64,000 bases of DNA. Source: Thermodesulfobacteriota bacterium. GTDB taxonomy: Bacteria; Desulfobacterota_D; UBA1144; Nemesobacterales; UBA2774. The stretch's first letter is position 1, and the number at the start of each line of letters is the position of its first letter. The translations under genes and the position numbers were made by a program. Positions 8,532-16,925 of the stretch are shown here, piece after piece. The DNA lies in assembly GCA_035325995.1 (NCBI GenBank), contig DAOKYU010000004.1, positions 124,001-188,000 of the forward strand, given 5' to 3'. Below the pieces are notes generated by a model that did no database searches, was not told the origin of the DNA, and saw only the letters and a program-made list of their open reading frames with translations.

Positions 8532-9272
8532 TCAGGCCGCGAGCCAGGGCGCAGCAGCACTGTCCACGTACCACTCGAGGACGCCGTCCACAGGATTCAC
8601 CATCGACGAGGGGTAGGGAAGCTGCCGGCCCTCCCCTTCTAGTATCTGCCGCAGGACGGGCTCCTTGTCCGCCCCCGCGACGAGGAACGAAACCCTCGCC
8701 CCGTTGTCGAGCACGGGGAACGTCACGCTGACCCTCTTCTGCCCCGTCTGTGGGTGTGTCGCCACGACGCAAATCTTCTCCCTTTCCCTGAGCGTCGGCG
8801 CGCCGGGGAAGAGAGACGCCGTATGTCCGTCGTCCCCCATGCCGAGGAATATCCAGTCGAAGCGCGGGAAACCGTTTCCCGAGGCCGGTACGAATTTACT
8901 TATCACTTCGCCGTAACGCTCGGCCTCTTCCTCGGGCGGGTTCTCGCCGAGTACGCGGTGAACGTTGGGCTCCGGGATGGGTATGTGGGAAAGGAGCGCG
9001 AGGTTCGTCATCTTGAAATTGCTCTCGTCGTCGTCGGGGGGAACGCACCTTTCGTCGCCCCAGAAGAATATCACGCTGTCCCACGGCACGCTGTCCCTGT
9101 AAGGCGGCTGCGCGAGCACCTCGAAAAAGGACTTCGGCGTGTGCCCTCCGGAGAGCGCGACTATCAGCCGTTCCCCCGCGGCAGCCTTTTCCTCTGCCGC
9201 GGCCTTGAAATCGGCCGCGAGACGCGCGGCCATTTCTGCAATACCCGGAAATTTATATATCTCGCGTTTCAT
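8532..9272 (-). CDS. pgl: 6-phosphogluconolactonase
   Basis: Hydrolyses 6-phosphogluconolactone, the second step of the oxidative pentose phosphate pathway. The 246-residue protein has the family signatures VALSGGHTPKSFFEVL near the N-terminus, FFWGDERCVPPDDDESN and GMGDDGHTASLFPG. The ATG at 9272 follows a GGAG site. It is the last gene of the pentose-phosphate train and begins 11 bases after the zwf stop, so one transcript probably makes both enzymes. Its 3' end faces the DHS-like gene with a 21-base gap and no visible terminator. Confidence 0.95.
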   Translation of the reverse strand: MKREIYKFPGIAEMAARLAADFKAAAEEKAAAGERLIVALSGGHTPKSFFEVLAQPPYRDSVPWDSVIFFWGDERCVPPDDDESNFKMTNLALLSHIPIPEPNVHRVLGENPPEEEAERYGEVISKFVPASGNGFPRFDWIFLGMGDDGHTASLFPGAPTLREREKICVVATHPQTGQKRVSVTFPVLDNGARVSFLVAGADKEPVLRQILEGEGRQLPYPSSMVNPVDGVLEWYVDSAAAPWLAA

Positions 9273-9283
9273 CGGCCGGTCTC

Positions 9284-10822
9284 CTATAGCTCGGAGTGCT
9301 CCCCGTTCGTTGTAAGATCCTTACAGGGATAGCGCCAGTCCTCCTCCGGCGAATTGAATATATATTTCGCCTCTTCCGGCCCCCACGAGCCGGCCGGGTA
9401 GCCGTAAAGCGGTATCGTCGGATCGTTCTCCCAGGCGTTCAGGATCGGATCGACGAACGTCCAGCACGCCTCCACGGCGTCGGCGCGGGCGTAGTGCGTG
9501 GCGTCGCCCAGCATGCAGTCTAAAAGGAGCCTCTCGTAGGCCTCCGGGATGTAGGCGTCGGCGAGGTCCGAGTAATGGAAATCCATCCCGACCTCCTTGA
9601 TCTCGAACCCGGCCCCCGGCTTCTTCATGCCGAACTTGAGGAGTATGCCCTCGTCGGGCTGTATCCGTATTATGAGCTGGTTGGGTGTCGCGGCGCATAG
9701 TATTTCCTCCGAAAAGAGGCGGTGCGGGGTTTTCTTGAAGTCGATGACCACCTCGCTCACGCGCGTCGGGAGGCATTTGCCCGTCCGGAGATAGATCGGC
9801 ACGTCCCCCCAGCGCCAGTTGTCGATGTAGAGCTTCATCGCCACGAACGTCTCGGTGCGCGAATCCGGGGCGACGTCCTTTTCCTGCCTGTAGCCCGCCA
9901 CCTTCTTTCCGTTGATGATCGATTCCGTGTACTGGCCCCTCACGACCTGCTTCGACACGTCGCCGGGCTTTATCGGGCGGAGCGACCTGAATATCTTTAT
10001 CGTCTCGTTCCTGACGTCGGTGGCGTCGAAAATCGAGGGAGGCTCTATCGTGACCGTCCCCAGGACCTGCAGCAGGTGGTTCTGTATCATGTCCCTGAGC
10101 GCGCCGTAATGGTCGTAGTATCCGCCCCTCTCCTCGACCCCGATGGACTCGGCCGCCGTGATCTCGATGCGGTTTATGTAGTTCCTGTTCCAGAGCGGCT
10201 CGAATATGCCGTTCGCGAACCTGAGCGCGAATATGTCCTGGACGGTCTCTTTGCCGAGGTAGTGGTCTATCCTGTAGATCTGGTCCTCTTCGAATTTGCT
10301 TTGAAGGTCGGCGTTCAGCTTCTTTGCCGATTCGAGGTCGCGCCCGAACGGCTTTTCGACTATTATACGCCTCCACGGCGTACCGCCTGAGCCTTGTTCC
10401 GAAAGACCGCTGTCGCCAAGGTTACCCGCTATGGAGGAATAGAGGCTCGGCGATGTCGAGAGATAGAATATGTAATCCCCGCCGGTCTTGGCCTCCGAAT
10501 CTATGGAGGCGAGCTTCTTCTTGAGGTCGCCGTAATGGTTGAGGTCGGTCGCATCCATGGCCTGATAGTAGACGTGCTTCGCGAAGTCCCAGAGCTTGCC
10601 CTTGTCCGGATCCTTGAGCCCCCCGTAAGCGGAAATGTCCTCGACCGTCTTCTGCCTGTAGGCGTCGTCCGTGAAGGGCGACCTGCTGGTGCCCAGTATG
10701 GCGAAGTTGTCCGGAAGAAGTCCCTGCCTGAAAAGTGCGTAGAGAGCCGGCAGGAGCTTTCTCTTCGTGAGGTCGCCCGAAGCGCCGAATATTACGATTA
10801 CGCAGTCGTTTACCTGTGCCAT
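9284..10822 (-). CDS. zwf: glucose-6-phosphate 1-dehydrogenase
   Basis: Oxidises glucose 6-phosphate to the lactone with NAD(P)+. The 512-residue length is normal for the family. Visible are the nucleotide loop FGASGDLTKRKLLPALY at the N-terminus and the active-site signature RIDHYLGKETVQ. The ATG at 10822 has a GGGGA site. It lies between gnd (57-base gap) and pgl (11-base gap) in the same orientation. The glucose 6-phosphate can come from the polyphosphate glucokinase upstream in this train or from the Pgi domain of the fusion protein. Confidence 0.96.
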   Translation of the reverse strand: MAQVNDCVIVIFGASGDLTKRKLLPALYALFRQGLLPDNFAILGTSRSPFTDDAYRQKTVEDISAYGGLKDPDKGKLWDFAKHVYYQAMDATDLNHYGDLKKKLASIDSEAKTGGDYIFYLSTSPSLYSSIAGNLGDSGLSEQGSGGTPWRRIIVEKPFGRDLESAKKLNADLQSKFEEDQIYRIDHYLGKETVQDIFALRFANGIFEPLWNRNYINRIEITAAESIGVEERGGYYDHYGALRDMIQNHLLQVLGTVTIEPPSIFDATDVRNETIKIFRSLRPIKPGDVSKQVVRGQYTESIINGKKVAGYRQEKDVAPDSRTETFVAMKLYIDNWRWGDVPIYLRTGKCLPTRVSEVVIDFKKTPHRLFSEEILCAATPNQLIIRIQPDEGILLKFGMKKPGAGFEIKEVGMDFHYSDLADAYIPEAYERLLLDCMLGDATHYARADAVEACWTFVDPILNAWENDPTIPLYGYPAGSWGPEEAKYIFNSPEEDWRYPCKDLTTNGEHSEL

Positions 10823-10879
10823 ATGCGTCCCCTTTTATATAATTCGATTTTTAGAGCCCCGAAATCACGTCCGGCTCTC

Positions 10880-11791
10880 TTACTTGCCGTCGTCGGCCTT
10901 CTTCTTGACGGCGTGTCCGCCGAACTGGTTCCTGAGCGCAGCGATAGTCTTCATGGCGAAGGAGTCGTTGTCCCTCGACTGGATCCTCGCAATGAGCGAC
11001 GCGGTGATTATCGGCGCGGGCACGTTCTGGTGAAGCGCCGCCTCGACGGTCCACCTGCCCTCGCCGCTGTCCCAGACGTATGGGTCGAGGTCGGACAGTG
11101 TCGGGTCCGCCTTGAACACACGCTCGGCGAGGTCGAGGAGCCACGAGCGTATGACGCTCCCATGCTTCCACACCCTGCTGACGGCCTGAAGGTCGATGTC
11201 GAACGGAGCGGTGTGGAGAACGGCGAATCCCTCGGCGTACGCCTGGAGGAGTCCGTACTCTATGCCGTTGTGCACCATCTTCACGTAGTGTCCCGAGCCC
11301 ACAGGGCCGCAGTGAAGGTAGCCGTATCTCGGCGCGAGAGTCTTGAAGATCGGCTCGACGTAATCGACGGCCTCTTTATCTCCGCCATACATGAGACAGT
11401 ACCCTTCCTTAAGCCCCCATACGCCGCCGCTCGTCCCGCAGTCGATGAATTCTATGCCCGAGGACTTGAGCGCCTTGCCGCGCTTCTGCGAATCCTGCCA
11501 TTCGGAGTTGCCGCCGTCGATTATTATGTCACCCTTCTTGAGGTGCTTCTTGAGCTCCCTTATATTCTGGTCGACCGGCTTGCCCGAAGGGACCATCAGC
11601 CATACCACCCTCGGCTTCGGGAGCTTCTTGACCATGTCCGCTATCGAGCTCGACGGTATCGCCCCCTTCTTCGCGTATTCCTCGACCGGCTCCGGGGTGA
11701 GGTTCCATACGACTACCTCGTGTCCGTCCTGCATCAGGCGCTCCGTCATATTACCGCCCATTTTTCCAAGCCCTACCATAGCTATTTTCAT
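10880..11791 (-). CDS. gnd: 6-phosphogluconate dehydrogenase, decarboxylating (short form)
   Basis: Oxidative decarboxylase giving ribulose 5-phosphate, 303 residues; it belongs to the short YqeC-type branch rather than the ~470-residue E. coli type. The Rossmann opening MVGLGKMGGNM, the substrate motif TSGGVWGL and the lysine region VGSGHYVKMVHNG are clear. The residues after the second beta strand read VVWNLTPEP, without the Asn-Arg-Ser/Thr typical of NADP-specific enzymes; NAD use is therefore possible but only inferred. An AGGAGG site precedes the ATG at 11791. The gap to zwf is 57 bases. Confidence 0.93.
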   Translation of the reverse strand: MKIAMVGLGKMGGNMTERLMQDGHEVVVWNLTPEPVEEYAKKGAIPSSSIADMVKKLPKPRVVWLMVPSGKPVDQNIRELKKHLKKGDIIIDGGNSEWQDSQKRGKALKSSGIEFIDCGTSGGVWGLKEGYCLMYGGDKEAVDYVEPIFKTLAPRYGYLHCGPVGSGHYVKMVHNGIEYGLLQAYAEGFAVLHTAPFDIDLQAVSRVWKHGSVIRSWLLDLAERVFKADPTLSDLDPYVWDSGEGRWTVEAALHQNVPAPIITASLIARIQSRDNDSFAMKTIAALRNQFGGHAVKKKADDGK

Positions 11792-11854
11792 GTCGACCTC
11801 CTGTATAATTGGATTGAGTTTTCTCCTTCTTGTTCCATTTGAATCGATCTTTTG

Positions 11855-12511
11855 TCAGGCAACCCTCGCCAGAAGGCCCGAAACGTTCTCCTTGACCGAG
11901 CCGTGAGTGTTATAAACGCTCGAGCCGGCTACGAGCACCGTCGTCCCCGCCTCGACTATATCGCGCACGTTTTCGAGGTCTATCCCGCCGTCCACCCCTA
12001 TAGGCACGTCGAGCCCCCTCGTGTTCAGCATTTCTTTCAGTATCCGTATCTTGTCGAGCTGCGTGCGTATGAACTTCTGCCCGCCGAATCCCGGATTAAC
12101 CCCCATAACCTGGATAAAATCCGCAAGCTCCAGGACTTCCTCTATCGCGTAGGGAGCAGTCCCGGGGTTGAGAGTCACGCCCGCCTGAATGCCGTGCTCC
12201 CTTATCGATTCGAGGACGCGGTGTATGTGCGGGCACACCTCCTGGTGGACGATGATGCGGTCGGCTCCGGATTTGACGAAATCCGCAATGTATTTTTCGG
12301 GCTCGACTATCATGAGGTGGACGTCCAGCTTTAATTTTACGAGCGGCCTTATGGCGGCTACCGTGCCCGGGCCGAAATTGAGGTTCGGCACGAAGCGCCC
12401 GTCCATGACGTCTATCTGTATCCACGAGACCCCGGCCCTCTCGGCCTCCAGAACGGCCTCGCCCAGCCTCATGAAATCGGCCGAGAGTATCGACGGCTCT
12501 ACGATAACCAC
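11855..12511 (-). CDS. rpe: ribulose-phosphate 3-epimerase
   Basis: TIM-barrel epimerase interconverting ribulose 5-phosphate and xylulose 5-phosphate, 218 residues. Signatures are PSILSADF at the N-terminus, IDVMDGRFVPNLNFGP, LMIVEP and the phosphate-binding end VDGGI/VAGSSVY. Translation starts at GTG (12511-12509); a GGGAGG lies rather far upstream and AAAGG is nearer. It follows rpiA by 25 bases, making the ribose-5-P, ribulose-5-P and xylulose-5-P interconversion a contiguous block. Confidence 0.95.
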   Translation of the reverse strand: MVIVEPSILSADFMRLGEAVLEAERAGVSWIQIDVMDGRFVPNLNFGPGTVAAIRPLVKLKLDVHLMIVEPEKYIADFVKSGADRIIVHQEVCPHIHRVLESIREHGIQAGVTLNPGTAPYAIEEVLELADFIQVMGVNPGFGGQKFIRTQLDKIRILKEMLNTRGLDVPIGVDGGIDLENVRDIVEAGTTVLVAGSSVYNTHGSVKENVSGLLARVA

Positions 12512-12536
12512 CTGCGCCTTTCACCTCCCGATGCTT

Positions 12537-13262
12537 TTAAGAATCTTTCCGCTTCTGATACCTTATACCGTGAGACGTGGCCACTATGACCTCGCTCGCC
12601 GTCCCTATGAAAAGCCCGAACTCGGCTATCCCGGCCTTCTGGCCCAGTTTCGAAGCCAGCTCGTCGAGGTTCACGATGGGGCCGAACCTGCAGTCCAGTA
12701 TGTAGTTCGACTGGTCGGTTTTATATATCTCCCCATCTTCCTTCTTACGGAGAACGGGCTCCCCGCCGAGTGATTTCAGGAATTCGGCCACGGGCCGCCA
12801 CGCGAACGGTATCACCTCTATCGGGACGGGGAAACGCGTCCCGAGCCTGGGCGACATCTTGCTCTCGTCGACGACCATGACGTTCCGCCTGCTCGCCTGG
12901 GCGAGCACCTTTTCACGGAGGAGCGCCCCGCCGCCCCCTTTTATGAGGTTAAGGTTCGGGTCCACTTCGTCGGCCCCGTCTATAGTGAGGTCTATCGCCT
13001 GCCTGTCGTCGAACGTTATAAGCGGAATACCGAATTCCCCGGCGCTCTTCTCCGTGTCCAGGGAGCTCGGTATGCCGACTATATCCTTGAGCCTGCCGTC
13101 GGCGAGCCTCTTGCCGAGCTCTTCGAGGGCGAAATGAGTGGTGCTTCCCGTGCCGAGCCCGAGGATCATTCCCGGGGACACGAGATCGACGGCGCTTATC
13201 CCGGCCTCTTTCTTCAGCCTGTCCTGAAGGGCCTTCCCGTTCTTGTCCGGAGATCCGCTCAA
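12537..13262 (-). CDS. rpiA: ribose-5-phosphate isomerase A
   Basis: Interconverts ribose 5-phosphate and ribulose 5-phosphate. The 241 residues include GLGTGSTTHFALEELG, the catalytic DGADEVD and KGGGGALLREK. The start is taken as TTG 13262-13260, forming a TTGA overlap with the stop of the preceding HAD gene; reading further upstream in this frame (to 13472) runs through HAD coding sequence and gives basic, non-family residues. Coupled translation with the HAD phosphatase is implied. The N-terminus is about 15 residues longer than in E. coli RpiA. Confidence 0.94.
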   Translation of the reverse strand: MSGSPDKNGKALQDRLKKEAGISAVDLVSPGMILGLGTGSTTHFALEELGKRLADGRLKDIVGIPSSLDTEKSAGEFGIPLITFDDRQAIDLTIDGADEVDPNLNLIKGGGGALLREKVLAQASRRNVMVVDESKMSPRLGTRFPVPIEVIPFAWRPVAEFLKSLGGEPVLRKKEDGEIYKTDQSNYILDCRFGPIVNLDELASKLGQKAGIAEFGLFIGTASEVIVATSHGIRYQKRKDS

Positions 13263-14014
13263 CCCGCACTCTCCCTCGCGCCGCCGAGCTCGCGCATGAA
13301 CTCGTCTACAGCCGTGATGAGGCCAGGCGCGTCGTCGAGTATTCTCATTTCGGGAGACGGCGGGAGCGCGTGCACCCCCGCGCGCGTGTAGTCCGTCGTC
13401 ACCACCATGCAGTACATCTTCGCCGCGAGCGCCGCTTTCACGCCCGAGGCCGAATCCTCTATGACGAGGCACTCGTCGTGCTCCGTCCCGAGCTCCCCGG
13501 CAAGGAGGTTGTATATCTCTGGGTCGGGCTTTCCCCTGTCCACGTCCTCTATCGTGGCGACGAAATCGAAATCGTCCGAGATGCCGAGTATGTCCATGAC
13601 CCGGTAGGCCTCTTCCCTGTGGGACATCGTCCCGAGGCCCGTGGGATAGCCTTCACCCCTAACTTTCTTGAGAAGCCCGTAGTTATACGGGCACAAATGC
13701 TCTTTTAAAATTTCGGGGTCCGATATCATCCGGAAATAACTTTTGAGCCTTATCTCGACGAACGCCTGCCACGGCATGGAAACGCCGAACTCCTTCATCC
13801 TCGCGGCCGCCTTTGAGCCGAGGCCGAAATGCTCGAGAAGCCCCTCGGCGACTTCCTTCCGCGAGAGGCCCACGTAATCCTTGAACGCAGCGATTACCTC
13901 GTCCTCGGTGAGGCTGCCGTCGAGCTCCACGGCAGCCCGTGCATAAGATTTCGCTTTTAACGCTTCGGTCTGGACGAGCGTGCCGTCAAGATCGAATAAG
14001 AATGCCTTTATCAC
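13259..14014 (-). CDS. HAD-superfamily hydrolase (beta-phosphoglucomutase/CbbY-like)
   Basis: HAD phosphatase or mutase of 251 residues. All four motifs are visible: DLDGTL (nucleophile Asp8 and Asp10), GTMSHRE (motif II), RGKPDPEIY (motif III lysine) and IEDSASGVKAA (motif IV acids), with a helical cap after motif I. The start is GTG 14014 behind GGGAG. It sits 11 bases after tal-pgi and overlaps rpiA by TTGA, so it is embedded in the sugar-phosphate unit. A role on a sugar phosphate such as a misformed phosphosugar is a reasonable inference but the substrate is unknown. Confidence 0.85.
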   Translation of the reverse strand: MIKAFLFDLDGTLVQTEALKAKSYARAAVELDGSLTEDEVIAAFKDYVGLSRKEVAEGLLEHFGLGSKAAARMKEFGVSMPWQAFVEIRLKSYFRMISDPEILKEHLCPYNYGLLKKVRGEGYPTGLGTMSHREEAYRVMDILGISDDFDFVATIEDVDRGKPDPEIYNLLAGELGTEHDECLVIEDSASGVKAALAAKMYCMVVTTDYTRAGVHALPPSPEMRILDDAPGLITAVDEFMRELGGARESAG

Positions 14015-14025
14015 TCTTCTCCCTT

Positions 14026-16854
14026 CTATAGAAGCTTCGCGAGTTTGTTTATTCCTCCGACCACGTCTTCACCGAGATGGAACGTGAGCACCTTCCGCTT
14101 CCTGTCGAGAAGGGCCTGGCGGTCGCCGAGGGCCTCGGCGTTTATGAACACGCCGAACGATATCGACGACGCCTTCTTGCCAGGCTCGTCCGGTATCGCG
14201 GCGTCCTCGGGCTTTTCGGAGGTGAGCTGTATAAAGAGGCCGTGCCCGGCGTCGCCCTTGTGGAGCTGCCCGGTCGAATGGAGGAACCGGGGGCCGTATC
14301 CCACGGTCGTCGCGAGCCTGTATTTCCGCTGCACCTTGCTTCTCAGCTTCTGGAGCGCGGCATAAGTCTCGTCAGTCGGCTTTACGTACGCCTGAAACGC
14401 GACGTAGCTCCTCCCCTTGCCCTCGTCTCTTCCGGGCTTAGCAAAGGCAAGGAATTTCGTAAGGGCCTCTTCCAGGCTCTTGGCCTTGAAGTCCGAGTAC
14501 ACGGTTATGCCCCCCTCCGTGAGCTCGTTGGCGTTCATCGAGGGGAGCTGCCCCTTCTTCTGGTACTCGGCTATCATGTTGCGCGCGAGCACCTTGGCCG
14601 CCTCGACGTTCGGCTGGTTGAACGGATGTATGTCGATTATGCGCCCGGCTATGGCTATCGCCATTTCCCACCTGAAGAACTCTCCGCCGAGGTCGTATAT
14701 GTCCTTGAGGTTTATGTACACGACGGGATGCCCTGCCTTTTCGAGCGCCTTCACCTGCCTGTCGTATGTGTTGTCGTTTACGAGGCGGAGGTATACGAAG
14801 AGCCTGTCGTTTGCGTAAAACTCGGGCGCTGCGAGGGGCTCCCTGTCAACGGGCAGTATGCCCTTCCCTTCCTTGCCCGTGCTCTCGGCTATCAGCTGCT
14901 CGACCCACGAGCCGAAACCCTGTATGGGCGGCGACGCGACCAGCGTTACCTTATCGTGGCCCGCCTTCGCGAGCTCGCCCAGTATCGCGCCGAGCCAGAC
15001 GCCGGATTGATCGCCCTTGCCGGCATCGCTGCAGCTCTCGTTGTTGCGGAGCATTGTTATGGCCCTCCCGAGGAGGGTGTCGAGGTCCACCCCCTGAAAC
15101 GCCGCGGGCGGAATGCCCACGAACGAAAGGGCCGAGTAACGGCCGCCGATGTTGGGGTCGTTAAGGAAAATCTTCCTGAACTTGAGATTGGTCGCTATCT
15201 TCTGGAGCCCGCTTCCCGGGTCGGTTATCGCGATGAAATGCCGGCCGACCTCCTTCTTGCCGACCTCGGCCAGCGTCTCGTTGTAGAAATATTTCATGAA
15301 CGAAAGGGTTTCGGCGGTGCCGCCCGATTTGGTCGAAACGATGAAAACGGTCTTCGACAGGTTGAGGCGCTTGCGCTGTTCGAGGACCGCCCCCGGGTCG
15401 GTGCTGTCGAGCACCGCTACGTCGAGGTACCCCTTCTTTACGCCGTATGTTTCTCTTATGACCAGCGGTGCGAGACTCGATCCCCCCATGCCGAGGAGGA
15501 GGGCGTTCTTGTAGCCGTCTGCTTTTACCTCGTCCACCACCTTCCTTATATCCGGGAGGGCATCCATCATGACCTCGGGTATGTGAAGCCACCCGAGCCT
15601 GTTGCTGATTTCTGTCGGGTCGTCCCTCCAGACCATGTAATCGAAATTCCAGATCTTCTGTACTATGTTGTCGGCCGCGATTTCTTCCAGCCTCTTATCC
15701 ACGGCCTCCTGATACTTTCCCAGGGATGCGGTATATGCCTCCTTGTCGGCTTCGAGCTGCTTCTTTTTCTGCTCTATGCTCGACATGAGCGTCGTGAACG
15801 AATCGGCGAACTGTGCGACGCCGTCCTTAAGGAGCTTCTTCGTCACGGCGTCGAGGCTTACGCCGAGCTTGCCGAGCTTCCTGACGTCATCCTTCGCCTT
15901 CTTGACGCCCCTGGTTATCGTGAGCGCGGGATTCCCGTGGTCCTTAAACGCCTTGTACGTCGCCGGCGGGACGGTGTTCACGGTATCCGCCCCTATGAGC
16001 TCGTCCACGTAAAGCGTGTCCGAATACGCGGGATTCTTCGTGCTCGTGCTCGCCCAGAGAGGCCTCTGCACCCTGGCCCCGGCGTCGGCGAGCTTCTTCC
16101 ACCTCTTCCCCCTGAATATGCTTCTGAACTCGTCGTATGCGATCTTCGCGTTGGCCACGGCTATCCTGCCCTGAAGGTCCTTGTTGCCGATCTTTTCGAG
16201 CTGCGGGTCCACGGCTGTGTCCACCCTGCTCACGAAGAACGACGCGACCGACGCCACCCTGTCCACCTTGTGCCCCTTGAACACGGACGGGCCGTTCGCG
16301 GCGAGCCTTTCGAGGCCCTGGATATAGGCTTCGGCCACGGCCCTATACTGCTCCAGGCTGAATATCAGCGTTACGTTGACGTTCACGCCCGCGGCGATGA
16401 GCTCCGTTATCGCCGGGATGCCGGCCTTGGTGGCGGGTACCTTGATCATGACGTTCGGCCGCCCGAGCGTGACGTAATAGCGCCTGGCTTCCTTGATGGT
16501 TTGCTTCGTGTTGTTGGCGAGCGTCGGGCTCACTTCGAGGCTTATGAATCCGTCCCGGCCCCTGGTCTCGTCGTATAATGGCCTGAAGAAGTCGGCGGCC
16601 ATCGCTATGTCTTTTAACGCGAGGGCCTCGTATATGTCGTTGACGGATTTCCCTTCGGCGACGAGGGCCTTTAGATCCTCGTCGTAATCGGAGCTTCCGG
16701 CAATGGCCTTTTCGAGGATGGACGGGTTCGAGGTTTCGCCCCTTAGCCCCTCGTCTATGAGGGCCTTCAGCTCCCCCGAGGTTAAAAACGATCTCCTTAT
16801 ATAGTCATACCAAATCGACTGACCGAGCCCGGTCAATTCCTGGATTCTCGACAT
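14026..16854 (-). CDS. tal-pgi: bifunctional transaldolase / glucose-6-phosphate isomerase
   Basis: Natural fusion of 942 residues. Residues 1 to about 370 are transaldolase: the TSNPSI motif (41-46) and Schiff-base Lys138 in VMIKVPATKAG. A coiled linker follows around 370-400. From about 400 onward comes phosphoglucose isomerase, with LLGMGGSSLAP, the VSTKSGGTAET sugar-isomerase loop and RYSALSFVG. The two halves link the non-oxidative branch to the glucose-6-P/fructose-6-P pool. Bifunctional Tal-Pgi proteins are known in scattered bacteria, always near pentose-phosphate genes. It has a GGGGGA ribosome site, and the transketolase gene lies 71 bases upstream. Confidence 0.95.
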   Translation of the reverse strand: MSRIQELTGLGQSIWYDYIRRSFLTSGELKALIDEGLRGETSNPSILEKAIAGSSDYDEDLKALVAEGKSVNDIYEALALKDIAMAADFFRPLYDETRGRDGFISLEVSPTLANNTKQTIKEARRYYVTLGRPNVMIKVPATKAGIPAITELIAAGVNVNVTLIFSLEQYRAVAEAYIQGLERLAANGPSVFKGHKVDRVASVASFFVSRVDTAVDPQLEKIGNKDLQGRIAVANAKIAYDEFRSIFRGKRWKKLADAGARVQRPLWASTSTKNPAYSDTLYVDELIGADTVNTVPPATYKAFKDHGNPALTITRGVKKAKDDVRKLGKLGVSLDAVTKKLLKDGVAQFADSFTTLMSSIEQKKKQLEADKEAYTASLGKYQEAVDKRLEEIAADNIVQKIWNFDYMVWRDDPTEISNRLGWLHIPEVMMDALPDIRKVVDEVKADGYKNALLLGMGGSSLAPLVIRETYGVKKGYLDVAVLDSTDPGAVLEQRKRLNLSKTVFIVSTKSGGTAETLSFMKYFYNETLAEVGKKEVGRHFIAITDPGSGLQKIATNLKFRKIFLNDPNIGGRYSALSFVGIPPAAFQGVDLDTLLGRAITMLRNNESCSDAGKGDQSGVWLGAILGELAKAGHDKVTLVASPPIQGFGSWVEQLIAESTGKEGKGILPVDREPLAAPEFYANDRLFVYLRLVNDNTYDRQVKALEKAGHPVVYINLKDIYDLGGEFFRWEMAIAIAGRIIDIHPFNQPNVEAAKVLARNMIAEYQKKGQLPSMNANELTEGGITVYSDFKAKSLEEALTKFLAFAKPGRDEGKGRSYVAFQAYVKPTDETYAALQKLRSKVQRKYRLATTVGYGPRFLHSTGQLHKGDAGHGLFIQLTSEKPEDAAIPDEPGKKASSISFGVFINAEALGDRQALLDRKRKVLTFHLGEDVVGGINKLAKLL

Positions 16855-16925
16855 TCGTTTTCCCCCATGCTTTGAGTTTTCGCTTCGCCCGGCGGAACCT
16901 CCGGCGATATCTTATTAAATCTACG

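Noticed and set aside
12537..13472. Longer rpiA reading with a 70-residue N-terminal extension
   Set aside because: The extension is the HAD gene read in another frame: Arg/Gly-rich and unlike RpiA. The TTG at 13262 with a TTGA overlap is a better start.
14077..16578. 833-codon open frame antisense to tal-pgi
   Set aside because: A shadow frame from biased third positions; no family motifs, and the opposite strand encodes an intact fusion enzyme.
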